Numbered from the stretch's first letter, positions 31,716-41,535 are shown. The stretch is DNA of 64,000 bases from an uncultured Pelagibacteraceae bacterium (GCA_902623415.1 CACNTU010000001.1:17947-81946), one strand, 5' to 3'. Numbers and translations: made by a program. Notes: generated by a model from the sequence alone, not told the origin.

Positions 31716-32588
31716 TTATTGTTGGATTTCAGGTTTTATATTTCCAAAAAATTTAAAAAATTCACTATCAGGTGATAAAATTAAAGAAGTTTCACCACCA
31801 ATAAGAGCTTTTTCATATGCTTGCATAGCTCTGTAGAAAGCAAAAAATTCTGGATCTTGGCCAAAGGCATCAGCAAATATTTTATTTCTTTCTCCGTCAC
31901 CTTCACCTTTCATAATCTCAGATTGCTTTTGAGCATCTGCCAAGATTACAGTAACTTTTTTGTCAGCAGTTGAAGTAATCGTAACTGCCATCTCCGCACC
32001 TTTTGCTCTAAATTCTTTTGCTTCTCTTTCCCTCTCAGTCTGCATTCTTCTATAAATTGCATCACTGTTAGCTTGAGGTAGATCTGCTCTTTTAATTCTG
32101 ACATCAACAATATTAATTCCAAAGTTTTGTGCTTCGTTATTAACACCCTCTTTAATTAAAGCCATTTGCTTAGATCTATCTTTAGATAATAATGTTTGTA
32201 GTTCCTCTTGACCTAATACATTTCTTATTCTTGAATTTATAATTGTTGATAATCTTGATCTTGCAACTCTCTCGTTTCCAACTGAAATGTAAAATTTTAA
32301 TGGGTCTACAATCTGGAATCTTGCAAATGCATCAACTATTAAACGTTTCTGATCTGATGCAATTACCTCTTCTGGGGGAGCATCTAAATTTAAAATTCTT
32401 TTATCTAAATAAACTACATTCTGAATAAATGGAATTTTAAAGTTTAATCCTGGCTTCATTATAATTCTTTTTGGATCACCAAATTGAAGAATGATTGCCT
32501 GGTTAACCTCTTTTACTATAATTACCGATAAAAAAGCTACAACACCTATTGCAACTAATACTCCTGCTAATATTTTTCCAGCTTTCAT
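31716..32588 (-). CDS. hflC: HflC, modulator of FtsH protease
   Basis: A 290-residue SPFH-domain protein with one N-terminal membrane helix (about residues 5-25). It has NQAIILQFGDPKRI and RRMQTEREREAKEFRAKGAE, and the tail PDSEFFKFFGNI is typical of HflC. It forms a cage with HflK around FtsH in the inner membrane. It begins one base after hflK ends. Confidence 0.95.
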   Translation of the reverse strand: MKAGKILAGVLVAIGVVAFLSVIIVKEVNQAIILQFGDPKRIIMKPGLNFKIPFIQNVVYLDKRILNLDAPPEEVIASDQKRLIVDAFARFQIVDPLKFYISVGNERVARSRLSTIINSRIRNVLGQEELQTLLSKDRSKQMALIKEGVNNEAQNFGINIVDVRIKRADLPQANSDAIYRRMQTEREREAKEFRAKGAEMAVTITSTADKKVTVILADAQKQSEIMKGEGDGERNKIFADAFGQDPEFFAFYRAMQAYEKALIGGETSLILSPDSEFFKFFGNIKPEIQQ

Positions 32589-32589
32589 C

Positions 32590-33690
32590 TTAATTTGTCG
32601 CTTTCTTTTTTAACTCAGGCAAAGGTAAGTATGGAACTACACCTGATCCTGCATTTTTTTCTATAATTACTTTATCAATATCTGCTAGAACTTTTTCCAT
32701 AGTTTCTAGATACATTCTTTCTTGAGTAACTGCTTTCGCATTTTTATACTCATTGTAGATAGATATAAATCTGCTTGCTTCACCTTCAGCTTTTGCAACA
32801 ACCTCTTTTTTATATGCTTCTGCGGCTTGTAAAATTTTTTGCGCTTCCCCTCGTGCTCTTGGAATTACATCATTTGCATAGGCTTCAGCCTCGTTTTTTG
32901 ACCTTTCCATGTCTGCTCGTGCAGCCTGCACATCTCTAAATGCATCAATTACTTGATCAGGTGGGTCAGCCTTTTGCGTTTGAACTTGTGTAATTTGAAT
33001 TCCACTTTCGTAATCGTCTAAAATACTTTGTATTATATTTTGTGTCTCAACCTCGATTTTAGATCTTCCCTCTGTTAAAATTGGTTGTATATCACTCTTT
33101 GCTATCACCTCTCTCATTGCAGTTTCAGCAGCTGCTTTAACGGTACCTTCTGGGTCTTGAATTTTGAATAAAAAATTACCAGCATCTTTAATTACCCAGA
33201 ATACTGAAAAATCTATATTAACAATATTTTCATCTCCAGTTAACATCAAGCTTTCTTGTGGTACATCAGCAACCCCACCACCTGTAGAAAAACCACTGTC
33301 TCTTTCAGATCTAAATCCTATATCCATTCTATTAACCTTAGTAACTTTTGGTGTTTGAACAGTCTCAACAGGAAAAGGTATATGATAGTTCAAACCAGGC
33401 TGTGTAGTTTTTACAAACTTACCAAATCTTAATACAACGCCTTGTTCATCGGGCAATACTCTATAAAGCCCACTTGCTAACCATACAAAAACTAAAACTA
33501 ATAAAATTAGACTTATTGATTTTCCTCCTGAAGTTTTTCCTCCAGGTAAAAATCTTTTAATTTTATCTTGAAGATCTCTAATTAATTCGTCTACATTTGG
33601 TGGTGTAGGACCTCTACCTGATCCATTTCCACTACCACCTCCACCAGGAGGTGCTCCCCAAGGACTTTGACCTTTAAAATCGTCTGACAT
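32590..33690 (-). CDS. hflK: HflK, modulator of FtsH protease
   Basis: A 366-residue SPFH protein. A glycine/proline-rich N-terminus (GGGGSGNGSGRGPTPPNVDEL) precedes one membrane helix at about residues 60-80. The SPFH domain has LRFGKFVKTTQPGLNYHIPFPVE, and a coiled coil follows. It is the first gene of the hflK-hflC-DUF2065-degP-miaA-ilvIHC run. No Shine-Dalgarno precedes the ATG. Confidence 0.95.
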   Translation of the reverse strand: MSDDFKGQSPWGAPPGGGGSGNGSGRGPTPPNVDELIRDLQDKIKRFLPGGKTSGGKSISLILLVLVFVWLASGLYRVLPDEQGVVLRFGKFVKTTQPGLNYHIPFPVETVQTPKVTKVNRMDIGFRSERDSGFSTGGGVADVPQESLMLTGDENIVNIDFSVFWVIKDAGNFLFKIQDPEGTVKAAAETAMREVIAKSDIQPILTEGRSKIEVETQNIIQSILDDYESGIQITQVQTQKADPPDQVIDAFRDVQAARADMERSKNEAEAYANDVIPRARGEAQKILQAAEAYKKEVVAKAEGEASRFISIYNEYKNAKAVTQERMYLETMEKVLADIDKVIIEKNAGSGVVPYLPLPELKKKATN

Positions 33691-33697
33691 ATGCCAA

Positions 33698-33727
33698 AGT
33701 ATATAGTGTCTTTATTACAAAAAACAA
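33698..33727 (-). promoter_or_regulatory. Possible hflK promoter
   Basis: On the minus strand TTGTTT (33722-33727) and TATACT (33698-33703) are separated by 18 bases. Transcription would start at about 33691, next to the hflK ATG at 33690, which would make the message leaderless. The pattern alone supports this. Confidence 0.35.
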
Positions 33728-33741
33728 GTAATGATACTTTT

Positions 33742-34566
33742 ATGACTGATAAAAAACCTGAACTTAGTGCCGCAATGAAAAGTAAGCTAGAGCCTAAAAA
33801 ATTCACTAAAAATCCAATTCTTGGAACAAAGTTTACAATTGCAATCTCTAGTGCAAAAGGTGGTGTTGGAAAATCTACTTTTGCAACGAATCTTGCTTTA
33901 GCATTGAAAAAAGTTGGATGCAAAGTTGGTCTTTTAGATGCAGATATTTATGGTCCATCAATTCCAAAAATGTTCGATATTAATGAAAAACCAAAAAGTG
34001 ATGGTCAAAAATTAGATCCAATTACAAAATATGACATTCAATGTATGTCGATTGGTTTTTTAGCTGATCAACAAACTCCAATGATATGGCGTGGTCCTAT
34101 GGTAACAAGTGCAATTAAAACTTTTACTCAGAAAGTAAATTGGAAAGATTTAGATTTTATCATAATCGATATGCCCCCAGGAACTGGCGATACTCAACTT
34201 ACATTTTCTCAAGAAATAAAAATGGATGGTGCAATAATTGTAAGTACACCTCAAGAAGTAGCTCTTTTAGATGTTAAAAGAGGAATTAAAATGTTTGATA
34301 AATTAGGAGTTAAGATTTTGGGTTTAGTTGATAACATGAGTTTTTTTATTGGAGACGATGGAAAAAAATATAAAATTTTTGGAGAAGGTGGGGTAAAGAA
34401 AACTGCAGAAGAATTTCAAAAAGAATTTTTAGGAGAAATTCCAATTAATCCTGAAGTTGGTAAAACTGGTGATGAAGGAAAACCAATTGTAGAGGCTAGC
34501 CCAGAAAATGAAATTTCTAAAATATATTTAAATTTTGCTGAAAAAATTAAATCAACTTATCTTTAA
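33742..34566 (+). CDS. mrp: Mrp/ApbC-type Fe-S cluster carrier ATPase
   Basis: About 274 residues from ATG 33742. The deviant Walker A KGGVGKS is at residues 39-45, with [12 protein letters not shown] and [13 protein letters not shown]. The C-terminal half lacks an obvious CxxC cluster site in this frame, unlike many ApbC proteins, which have one near residue 280 (E. coli numbering). The frame can be extended to 33691, but that abuts the divergent hflK start, so the downstream ATG is favoured. The N-terminal DUF59 domain is absent. Its 3' end overlaps thyX by 20 bases. Confidence 0.9.
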   Translation: MTDKKPELSAAMKSKLEPKKFTKNPILGTKFTIAISSAKGGVGKSTFATNLALALKKVGCKVGLLDADIYGPSIPKMFDINEKPKSDGQKLDPITKYDIQCMSIGFLADQQTPMIWRGPMVTSAIKTFTQKVNWKDLDFIIIDMPPGTGDTQLTFSQEIKMDGAIIVSTPQEVALLDVKRGIKMFDKLGVKILGLVDNMSFFIGDDGKKYKIFGEGGVKKTAEEFQKEFLGEIPINPEVGKTGDEGKPIVEASPENEISKIYLNFAEKIKSTYL

Positions 34567-35494
34567 GATCAAAAGCAGTCATTAATTCATTCCACTCTCT
34601 TTTAGAAAGGCCAGAACTTTCAACGTCTACATTTTCACCTTTAATAAGTTTTTGAATAATTAATTTTCCTTTTGCAGAAACCTCGGTACCACCAACTCTA
34701 TAATCCATAAATGCATCATAAGTTATAGGGACCCATTTTTTTAAAGTATCTAGTATTATATCAGCATAAATTCTAATTTCATATTGAGCATGACTATCAG
34801 CTCTCAATCTCAAAAAATTCATTAAGTTTAATAAATCAGTTTTCCAATACCATTGCGTATATGTATTTAGTGTTAAATTCATTCTTGCAAGTTCTCTTGC
34901 TAAACCTTTTTTATTTTCATCAATAGTTGATCCATCAAATCTTTCATTAAGCATAGTCTCATAATTATCATAAGTTCTCTCTGCATCACTTTTTAAAAGT
35001 TTCAAAACTTCCTTCGCCTGTTTTCCTTCTAAGACATCTCCTCTACCCTGTCGGTTACTAGTTGATTGAGCAGCTAAATTTTCTTGTGATGGCAAATAAA
35101 ATTCTTTATCTAAAATTGAATATCTAGCAGAATATTCATTAACATTTGCAGTTCTATGTCTAATCCATTGTCTTGCAATAAATATTGGAAGCTTAACATG
35201 GTATTTAATTTCACACATTTCGAATGGAGTGCTGTGCCAATGCCTCATCAAATATTTTATTAAACCTTTATCAGTTGAAACTTGTTTGGTTCCTTTTCCA
35301 TACGATACTCTAGCTGATTGAACTACGGATGTGTCATCACCCATATAATCAACAACTCTTACAAAACCATGATCCAAAGCTGGAATTGCTTCATATAGTA
35401 TTTTTTCAAGCTCAGGAGCAGTAACTCTTTTTGTTTTAGTGCTTTGAGATTGTTGATTTTTAATCTCATTTATCTGTTCTTTTGTAAGTTTCAT
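34547..35494 (-). CDS. thyX: FAD-dependent thymidylate synthase ThyX
   Basis: A 315-residue ThyX. The signature RHR-x7-S runs from R112 to S122 ([11 protein letters not shown]). It makes dTMP from dUMP with methylenetetrahydrofolate, reduced flavin and NADPH. No thyA is in the window. It converges with mrp and is the last housekeeping gene before the polysaccharide island. Confidence 0.96.
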   Translation of the reverse strand: MKLTKEQINEIKNQQSQSTKTKRVTAPELEKILYEAIPALDHGFVRVVDYMGDDTSVVQSARVSYGKGTKQVSTDKGLIKYLMRHWHSTPFEMCEIKYHVKLPIFIARQWIRHRTANVNEYSARYSILDKEFYLPSQENLAAQSTSNRQGRGDVLEGKQAKEVLKLLKSDAERTYDNYETMLNERFDGSTIDENKKGLARELARMNLTLNTYTQWYWKTDLLNLMNFLRLRADSHAQYEIRIYADIILDTLKKWVPITYDAFMDYRVGGTEVSAKGKLIIQKLIKGENVDVESSGLSKREWNELMTAFDLKDKLI

Positions 35495-35623
35495 TTATAA
35501 TATAAAAAGTGTTTATTGAAATTATTTAAGAAATTTTGAACTATTGTAAAATAGTATTTTTGGTGAATTTAAAAATATACACAAATTTAAAATTATGTAA
35601 TTTGTACTTTTTACATAAAACAT

Positions 35624-36832
35624 ATGATATTTAACAAAAATTTAGGTAATATTATTATAAGCTCAACTCCAGGGCTAATATCAATTTTTTTATCTTTTTT
35701 TACTATACCGATTTATCTCAAATATTTGGGTCTTGAGAAATACGGAAATTTCTTAATTTTACATATTCTATTGTCGGTAGTCATGATCACTAATTTTAAT
35801 CTTGGAAAAATTGCGTCAATTAAGATGCAAAAAGTTATAAATAAAACTAAAAATTCAATTATATCAACCACTATAGTTACGAGTGTTATTTCAAGTGCAT
35901 TAGTATGTTTGTTTTTTTATTTAATTTATGTATTTTTAATAAATTTTAACAACAATTTGACTTTCAATAATTATAAAATTTTATTTTTTGCACTTTTTCT
36001 TTCTAACTTATATGTGACTTTAGAAAATATATCTAAAGGTCTAAAATATTATTTCTTAAGTAGTTTTGGTAATTTAATTTTTTACAGTTTTTCTTTATCT
36101 TTACCTGCTTTATTTATTTTATTTGATTTTAAAAGTTATGAAAATGTAAATTCTTTATTTAATATTTCATTATATATTAAAATTTTTGGAATTTTATTAA
36201 TATTGTTTACTTTAATTTATAAAAAACTTCTTAATTTTAATTTTTCATCACTAATTCTTAAAGATTTTCTTGCTTATGCAAAATGGCAAACCTTATCCTC
36301 AACATATGTTCAAATTTTTGATTTTTTTGATAAATATTTGATCAAAATATTTTTAGGAGCAGCTAGTTTAAGTTTATATTCTGTACCTCAACAAATTGCT
36401 AGTAAATTATCAGTTATATCTGACGGATTAATATCAGTCTTTATTCCAAAAATTGCTTCAAGTAAAAATAAAAAAAAAACTTTTGAAATTCTAAATTCAA
36501 ACTTTTATGGATTTTTTTACACAGTAGGATTTTTTTTAATATTAGTAAATCCTTTTATTGATGAGCTTTTAATTTGGTGGTTAAAAGTGAATGCTTCTTT
36601 AGATATGATTTACTTATTTAAAATATTTTTAATGACCTCTTTTTATATTTGCATTACTCATATAATTTCGACTTTTTTAGATACACAAAATCTTTCCAAA
36701 AAAAATTCTGAAATAGAAACTTTTATTTTAATTTTTTTTATAATTGGATTGATCATATCTGTTTACTATAAAAATATAAATTTCTTTGCATACACTATAT
36801 TATTCAGATCATTAATTACTTTTTACCAATAG
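35624..36832 (+). CDS. Wzx-like polysaccharide flippase (MATE/MVF superfamily)
   Basis: A 402-residue protein with about twelve hydrophobic segments. The N-terminus SSTPGLISIFLSFFTIPIYLKYLGLEKYGNF matches oligosaccharide flippases (Polysacc_synt). SLYSVPQQIASKLSVISDGLISVFIPK in the middle is also typical. It would flip lipid-linked repeat units across the inner membrane. It is first in a plus-strand run of three genes. The next gene is read in a different frame and overlaps or abuts its end. Confidence 0.85.
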   Translation: MIFNKNLGNIIISSTPGLISIFLSFFTIPIYLKYLGLEKYGNFLILHILLSVVMITNFNLGKIASIKMQKVINKTKNSIISTTIVTSVISSALVCLFFYLIYVFLINFNNNLTFNNYKILFFALFLSNLYVTLENISKGLKYYFLSSFGNLIFYSFSLSLPALFILFDFKSYENVNSLFNISLYIKIFGILLILFTLIYKKLLNFNFSSLILKDFLAYAKWQTLSSTYVQIFDFFDKYLIKIFLGAASLSLYSVPQQIASKLSVISDGLISVFIPKIASSKNKKKTFEILNSNFYGFFYTVGFFLILVNPFIDELLIWWLKVNASLDMIYLFKIFLMTSFYICITHIISTFLDTQNLSKKNSEIETFILIFFIIGLIISVYYKNINFFAYTILFRSLITFYQ

Positions 36833-36834
36833 CT

Positions 36835-38019
36835 TTGGTTACAGGGCCATTTTTACCCGATTTAATTGTGGTAATTTGCTCATTATTATTTTTATTTGAT
36901 AGTTTTAGGCTAAAATTGTTAAAATATTACAACAATAATTTTTTTAAGATTTTTATTTCTTTTTTTATAATACTAAATTTAAGTACGATATTTTCAGAAA
37001 ACTTTGCACTTTTTAAATATTCAATTGGATATATTCGATATGGTCTATTTTCAATTTTTTTATTTTATGTATTAAAAAACATAGAGCATTCAAAATTATA
37101 TTTAAGTTATTCAATAATATTTACTTTTGTATTACTTTTATTTGATGGATATTTTCAATTTATTTTCAATAAAAATATTTTTTTATTTGAATTACAAAAA
37201 TATCATGAGTATTCATTTTATGTTACAAGTTTTTTTAATGATGAAAAAAAACTAGGGAGTTTTTTTGCAAAAATGTTTCCTTTATTTCTTTTTTCAATAA
37301 TCCTGTTTCGAGATAATTTGAAGAAAAAAAATTTAGAAAAAATTGTTTCATTTGTTATTCTCTTGATTTTTTTATTAGTAATTTTAACCACCGAAAGAGT
37401 TTCAATATTTATGTTCACAGTACTAATTTTATTAGTATTTCTAAAATCAAATCTTTTATTCAAGCCAAAAATTTTATTTTTTAGTATTGCTGTTTTGTTG
37501 ACGGCAGTTTTATTTTATTACCAGCCTGAGATTTTAAATAAAATTAAAAGTGTTTTATATTCAACAGGTTTAGCTCATCCTGGTTATTCGACTGAAGGAA
37601 AAATTTTAGGAGAATATGATGAGGGTAAATTTATTTTTTCAAAATATCACCATCTTCAAATTATTACTAGTATAAACCTATTTTTAGAAAACTCACTCTT
37701 TGGAATTGGACCAAAAAATTTTAAAAATGTAGTTCTTACAGGTTGGCATCCACATAACTATTCTTTTCAAATTTTGGCAGAAATAGGAATATTTGGTTTT
37801 ATTATATTTGTTTCTACTTTCTTTTTATTAATTTTTAAATTCTTAAAAAGATTTTTTAACTTCAAAAATAACGACATAAACAATGAATTGAATGTTTATA
37901 TAATTGCTGGATTTTTGTTAAATTTATTTCCAATACCAAGTGGTGATTTTTTTAACAATTGGGTAAATATTTTAATTTATTTTCCAGTAGGTTATTATTT
38001 GTATTTAAATGAAAAATAA
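36835..38019 (+). CDS. O-antigen polymerase/ligase-like membrane protein
   Basis: About 394 residues, polytopic. The Wzy_C/WaaL features are TERVSIFMFTVLILLVF and the C-terminal HPHNYSFQILAEIGIFGF. It would polymerise or ligate surface glycan at the outer face of the inner membrane. No ATG fits the N-terminus. The TTG at 36835 opens the frame, but the frame continues upstream, inside the flippase gene, as INYFLPIALVTGPFLPDL, a sequence that looks genuine. The true start may be an ATT or other rare codon near 36811, or the region carries a frameshift. Confidence 0.8.
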   Translation: MVTGPFLPDLIVVICSLLFLFDSFRLKLLKYYNNNFFKIFISFFIILNLSTIFSENFALFKYSIGYIRYGLFSIFLFYVLKNIEHSKLYLSYSIIFTFVLLLFDGYFQFIFNKNIFLFELQKYHEYSFYVTSFFNDEKKLGSFFAKMFPLFLFSIILFRDNLKKKNLEKIVSFVILLIFLLVILTTERVSIFMFTVLILLVFLKSNLLFKPKILFFSIAVLLTAVLFYYQPEILNKIKSVLYSTGLAHPGYSTEGKILGEYDEGKFIFSKYHHLQIITSINLFLENSLFGIGPKNFKNVVLTGWHPHNYSFQILAEIGIFGFIIFVSTFFLLIFKFLKRFFNFKNNDINNELNVYIIAGFLLNLFPIPSGDFFNNWVNILIYFPVGYYLYLNEK

Positions 38020-39094
38020 CTTTATTATAATAAATTTTTTTAGAGTTACAGATCCTTATTCTGGTGGATCTGAAGTTTCTTATAACTTTTTCAAAAACAT
38101 ACCTAGTAAAAATAAAATATTATTTCAATATTCAGATAACAAAAAAAACTATAAAAATGTTAAATCAATTTTTATCAAAAATTCAAAATTGCATAAAGTT
38201 TTAAACTTAACAAAATTGGCAAATGAAATTAAGAAATATTGTAAAAATAAAAAAAAAATAGTTATTATAATTGAGGGTGCTAGTTGGGCTGGATATGTAT
38301 ATTTACTCTATCAGTTATTAAAGAACGATTTAGTGAATGCTAAATTTATATATCACTCCCAAAATATTGAATATCTAATTCGTAAATATAAACAAAACTT
38401 TTTAATAACTTATTTAACAAAATATTTTGAAAACTATATTGCTAATAAATTTGATATTTTTACGTGTACCTCAAAAGAAGAAAAAAAAATTATTGATAGA
38501 ATTTACGGAATAAAATCTGACGTTCTTTCAAATGGAATAGAATTGCCCAAAAATATTAATAGACTAAAACCAATCAAGAAAAAGTATGATTATATCTTCT
38601 TTGGAGGAAATATTGACTTTTATCCAAACTACGATGCTCTCAAAACTTTAGTTAAAGAAATAATGCCGAATGTAAATAACCAAAATCCATCTATAAAGTT
38701 AATTGTAAGTGGAAATAAGTCCTTGCCATTTAATGAAAATTTTCTTGTTAATGTTGGATTTCTTTCAAAAAATAAATTTTTAAAATATCTTAAAGGTGCA
38801 TCTTTATTTGTAAATCCAATGCAAATTACATTTGGAGTGCAAACCAAAACACTTCATGCTCTTGCACTTGGAAAAACAATAATTGCAACTAATGATGGTG
38901 TGGCTGGTATAAAAAAAAATTTAAGATTTAATAATATTTTTATTTGCAATAACAGTCAACAATTTGCCCAAAAAATATTAGTAAAATTAAAATCAAAAAA
39001 AACAAATAAACCGGTGAGTAAATATTATTCAAAATTATATAAAATGAAAAATATAGTAGATAAATTTTTTATAAAACACAATTTATTAAATTAA
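38009..39094 (+). CDS. GT4-like glycosyltransferase
   Basis: A 361-residue probable GT-B enzyme. The N-terminal half has a DPYSGGSEVSYNFF loop. The C-terminal half has IFFGGNIDFYPNYDALKTLV, LSNGIELP and SLFVNPMQITFGVQTKTLHALALGKTIIAT, which match the donor-binding half of GT4 enzymes. It overlaps the preceding polymerase gene by 11 bases. Donor and acceptor are unknown. It converges with the fused glycosyltransferase gene (9-base overlap). Confidence 0.82.
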   Translation: MKNNFIIINFFRVTDPYSGGSEVSYNFFKNIPSKNKILFQYSDNKKNYKNVKSIFIKNSKLHKVLNLTKLANEIKKYCKNKKKIVIIIEGASWAGYVYLLYQLLKNDLVNAKFIYHSQNIEYLIRKYKQNFLITYLTKYFENYIANKFDIFTCTSKEEKKIIDRIYGIKSDVLSNGIELPKNINRLKPIKKKYDYIFFGGNIDFYPNYDALKTLVKEIMPNVNNQNPSIKLIVSGNKSLPFNENFLVNVGFLSKNKFLKYLKGASLFVNPMQITFGVQTKTLHALALGKTIIATNDGVAGIKKNLRFNNIFICNNSQQFAQKILVKLKSKKTNKPVSKYYSKLYKMKNIVDKFFIKHNLLN

Positions 39095-40534
39095 TTCTCT
39101 AAAATTAACTTTATTAAAATATCTAAATACTTTCTTAAATAAAAAAACTGAACTTGTTCTAATTAATCTTTTTAATCTAAAAAAAGTATCTGTTCTCAAG
39201 CGCCACAACCATTCTAAGTTTAAATTTTCGATTTTTTCCGGAACTATCTCCTCCTCACCTGCTGCCATAGCGACACCACCACCTAGACAAAAAATAAATA
39301 TTTTTTTATTTTTATTAAATCTTAAAATATTTTTTGCAATTATTTCTTGTTTTGGGGTTGATATATTTAAAAAAATAACTGAATTATCATTTACACTCAG
39401 CCTAAATTTTGAAGTTTCAAAAAAATTTTTGAAGAATGGTAACTTAATATAACCTACTTTTTTGTTAAATTTTTTTCGTATGTAATCAATTTGATTTTTA
39501 CTTTCTTTACCGCACAAATAAATATTTGTTATATTTTCTGGTAAATTTACTTTTTCAATAACTTTTCTTCCTGCTGTTTTATTATAATTTTTAATAATAA
39601 ATTTAGAACATACTCCATCAATCCAAAAGATTACGTTTTTTGAATTTAGATATAGTATATTTAAATATGACAAAGAGGCCATATTTAGAGCTACAAAAAT
39701 AAATGATTTATCAAATTTTAAATTATTAAAGTCTAATATATATTTAAATCTTATAGGATAAATATTTTTAATTCTAATTTTATATTCTTTAAATAAATAA
39801 TATGTTGATAATCTAAAAGTGCTCATTAATGATTTAATTAAATTAAATTTTTCATAATCATAATAGACTTTATATGCATTGATAAATTTCATTATAATAT
39901 TTGAGGATAAAGATAAATTTCTTTTTCTATATAAAGTAACAGTTTTATAATCACCATATAGAGTGGTAATTCTTTTTACTATTTTGAGCCAACATACATA
40001 ATCTTCTTTAGTACTTATATCTGGAAAAGGATTTTCTTTCGAAATTTTTGCTGAAAGCATCACTGTGGACAAACCAATGTCACAAGATTTTATTAATTGA
40101 CGGTAATTTAAAGATTTAGATAAAAACTTTCCTAAAATTCTTTCTTTCTGATCTATTAAATAATAAGAGTTATGTATAAAATCTAATTTTTTTTCTTTAA
40201 TTATTCTGACTTGATGTTCAACCTTATGAGGTAACCAGAAATCATCTGCATCTAGAAAACTTATATATTTACCAGTTGCTTTTTGAATACCCAAATTCCT
40301 AGCTGAACTAACTCCTCCGTTTTTTTTATGAAATAAATTTATCTTATTTGGATATTTTTGCTTTAATGCAATTAATTTTTCATAAAAATTTTTATCACTT
40401 CCATCGTTTACAATAATTATCTCTATATTTTGGTATGTTTGATTTAAAACTGAATAAATACAATCATCAAAATAATCTTCTTCATTATAAAAAGGAATTA
40501 CAACTGAAACTAAATCCTGTTCTTCGGGTTTCAT
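39086..40534 (-). CDS. Bifunctional glycosyltransferase: GT2 fused to GT26 (WecG/TagA-like)
   Basis: A 482-residue protein with two recognisable enzymes. Residues 8-230 are a GT2 domain: VVIPFYNEEDYFDDCIYSVL, NDGSD at 43-47 and the metal motif DADD at 95-98. Residues about 262-470 resemble WecG/TagA/CpsF. N284 stands in ALNMAS and D306 in WIDGV, which match the conserved Asn and Asp of TagA. STPKQE is at 392-397, then GGGVAMAAGEEE and LNLEWLWRLRTDTFFRLKR. It would plausibly add two successive sugars to a lipid-linked intermediate. It overlaps the upstream epimerase by four bases. Confidence 0.85.
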   Translation of the reverse strand: MKPEEQDLVSVVIPFYNEEDYFDDCIYSVLNQTYQNIEIIIVNDGSDKNFYEKLIALKQKYPNKINLFHKKNGGVSSARNLGIQKATGKYISFLDADDFWLPHKVEHQVRIIKEKKLDFIHNSYYLIDQKERILGKFLSKSLNYRQLIKSCDIGLSTVMLSAKISKENPFPDISTKEDYVCWLKIVKRITTLYGDYKTVTLYRKRNLSLSSNIIMKFINAYKVYYDYEKFNLIKSLMSTFRLSTYYLFKEYKIRIKNIYPIRFKYILDFNNLKFDKSFIFVALNMASLSYLNILYLNSKNVIFWIDGVCSKFIIKNYNKTAGRKVIEKVNLPENITNIYLCGKESKNQIDYIRKKFNKKVGYIKLPFFKNFFETSKFRLSVNDNSVIFLNISTPKQEIIAKNILRFNKNKKIFIFCLGGGVAMAAGEEEIVPEKIENLNLEWLWRLRTDTFFRLKRLIRTSSVFLFKKVFRYFNKVNFRELI

Positions 40535-41505
40535 TTCCTAAATTTCAAATACTCACTGTTAACAAATTTAAAAAGTTTCTCCATACCTTTTTCTGTTGAG
40601 GTTTCTGGCGACCAATTTAATATTTTTTTAACTAGCGTATTATCACTAGACCTTGAGTCTACCCCTTTAGGTTTGGAAATATCAAAAACTCTTTTAACTT
40701 TATGTTTTGTAATTTTTTCTAAAATTGAAACTAATTTATTTATGGTCACATGTTTATCATTTCCAATATTTATTGGTTGTCTATATTTACTTTTAAAAAG
40801 TAAATCTGTACCTTTAATACAGTCATCAATATATAAAAAGCTTCTTATTTGTTTCCCATTACCCCATATTTCAATTTTATTTTTTTTTTTATGAATAGAT
40901 TCCGCAAATTTTCTTGATAACGCTGCGGGTGCTTTCTCTCTCCCATCTCTCCAACTACCATATTCACCATATACATTGTGATATCTAGCAATTCTAACCT
41001 CCAATCCAAAATCTTCATAAAAATGTCTACACATCCTTTCGTTAAATAATTTTTCCCATCCATATCCATCCTCAGGGTCCGCAGGATATGCATCACTCTC
41101 TTTTAGTTTTGGAAGTTTATAATTTTTTTGTCTAAACGAGGGATAAATACATGCTGAAGACGAATAAAAAAATTTTTTAATATTATATTTCTTTGATGAT
41201 TTAAGAAGATTTATGTTAATGACGGAAGATAACATACAAAGAGCTTTGTTATTTTCTATAAATCCCATACCACCCATATCGCAAGCTAAATTAAAAACAT
41301 AATCAACTTTTTTTGTAATTCTATCTGAAACCAAAGGGTCTCTACAATCCGCAACTATATTTTTAATTTTAGGGTTAAATTGGAACCAGGAATTTTTTTT
41401 TTTAATATCTACGCAAATAACATTATATCCTTTATTATGGTAAAAGTTTGCTAGATGACCTCCAATAAACCCTCCTCCTCCTGTAATTAAAATTTTCTTT
41501 TTCAT
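40531..41505 (-). CDS. GDP-mannose 3,5-epimerase-like NAD-dependent epimerase
   Basis: A 324-residue extended SDR enzyme with an NAD loop TGGGGFIGG at residues 8-16. It resembles plant GDP-mannose 3,5-epimerase: GGMGFIENN, SSACIYP with C119, DGYGWEK with Y148 and K152, and GREKAPAAL with K191. Their spacing (29, 33 and 72 residues after the Cys) equals that of C145/Y174/K178/K217 in the plant enzyme. It would make GDP-L-galactose or GDP-L-gulose for the glycan. It is cotranscribed with the GT2-GT26 gene. Other SDR epimerases lack this Cys/Lys pair. Confidence 0.85.
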   Translation of the reverse strand: MKKKILITGGGGFIGGHLANFYHNKGYNVICVDIKKKNSWFQFNPKIKNIVADCRDPLVSDRITKKVDYVFNLACDMGGMGFIENNKALCMLSSVININLLKSSKKYNIKKFFYSSSACIYPSFRQKNYKLPKLKESDAYPADPEDGYGWEKLFNERMCRHFYEDFGLEVRIARYHNVYGEYGSWRDGREKAPAALSRKFAESIHKKKNKIEIWGNGKQIRSFLYIDDCIKGTDLLFKSKYRQPINIGNDKHVTINKLVSILEKITKHKVKRVFDISKPKGVDSRSSDNTLVKKILNWSPETSTEKGMEKLFKFVNSEYLKFRK

Positions 41506-41535
41506 TATAGTTTTTAAATTATATATTATTTGATT

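Noticed and set aside
33591..33923. A 110-residue minus-strand frame across the hflK start and mrp
   Set aside because: It overlaps two well-supported genes and their promoter space, and its peptide has no recognisable motif.
35540..35555. Inverted repeat ACTATT/AATAGT in the gap between thyX and the flippase gene
   Set aside because: Six A/T-rich pairs are expected by chance in such DNA. It lies between divergent genes, so it cannot be a terminator, and it has no other support as an operator.
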